Source of the DNA: Planctomycetaceae bacterium
GTDB lineage: Bacteria; Planctomycetota; Planctomycetia; Pirellulales; Thermoguttaceae
Assembly (NCBI GenBank): GCA_003532715.1
Contig: DOEZ01000663.1
Coordinates: forward strand, 1-6,740
Length of the DNA: 6,740 nt
Direction of reading: 5' to 3'
Of the stretch, positions 6,659 through 6,740 are shown piece by piece (the first letter of the stretch is position 1; each line of letters starts with the position of its first letter). The notes below the pieces were generated by a model. The model had not been told where the DNA came from. It worked only from the letters and a program-made list of their open reading frames with translations, and searched no databases. Made by a program: the position numbers and the translations under genes.

Positions 6659-6740
6659 ACAGTCGAAGCGACGTAAGCCCCTAGCCAGTAGCCTATAGTG
6701 TAGTCCGAACAAGTAGGGTGGGTCGAGCCTCGCGAGCCCC
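6659..6740 (+). repeat. Non-coding tail ending in a partial palindromic repeat
   Basis: No gene or clear intrinsic terminator is seen after the PEP-CTERM stop. From about 6714 the sequence reads GGGTGGGTCGAGCCTCGCGA followed by GCCCC at the window edge. GGG-TCG can pair with CGA-(G)-CCC. It resembles the GTGGGTC-GAG...GACCCAC dispersed palindromes I know from planctomycete intergenic regions (recalled, not checked). The right arm is cut off by the window, so the full unit cannot be defined. Confidence 0.4.

Overview
The window looks like a piece of a Planctomycetota chromosome (possibly Pirellulales-like; inference). It is GC-rich, and the one plus-strand gene encodes a LamG-type secreted protein with a C-terminal PEP-CTERM sorting signal, a combination very common in that phylum. 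No rRNA, tRNA, CRISPR array or mobile-element gene is visible.

Layout: positions 1-5500 hold five tightly packed minus-strand genes that read as one operon. In transcription order they are an opine/octopine-type dehydrogenase (4394-5500), a non-pyrrolysine MttB-superfamily methyltransferase (2934-4379), a class III PLP aminotransferase (1530-2879), an M20 metallopeptidase/deacylase (281-1471) and the N-terminal third of a zinc-dependent MDR alcohol dehydrogenase that runs off the left edge (1-284). Gaps are 14 nt and 54 nt, then 58 nt (or an 11-nt overlap, depending on the M20 start), then an ATGA overlap. A divergent intergenic region (5501-5776) carries a good minus-strand promoter candidate and a weaker plus-strand one. 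The PEP-CTERM gene (5777-6658) follows on the plus strand. The last ~80 bases are non-coding and end in what looks like the first half of a dispersed palindromic repeat.

How the genes may work together (inference): the operon combines C-N bond redox chemistry (opine dehydrogenase), removal of a methyl group from a methylated amine (MttB family), transamination (class III aminotransferase), amide hydrolysis (M20) and alcohol/aldehyde oxidoreduction (MDR dehydrogenase). That set fits a catabolic route for an N-methylated, opine-like or betaine-like amino acid derivative. I do not recognise it as a named pathway. The corrinoid protein and the methyl-accepting partner that an MttB enzyme normally needs are not in the window. 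Start codons for four of the five operon genes needed judgement; my choices and the alternatives are in the entries.
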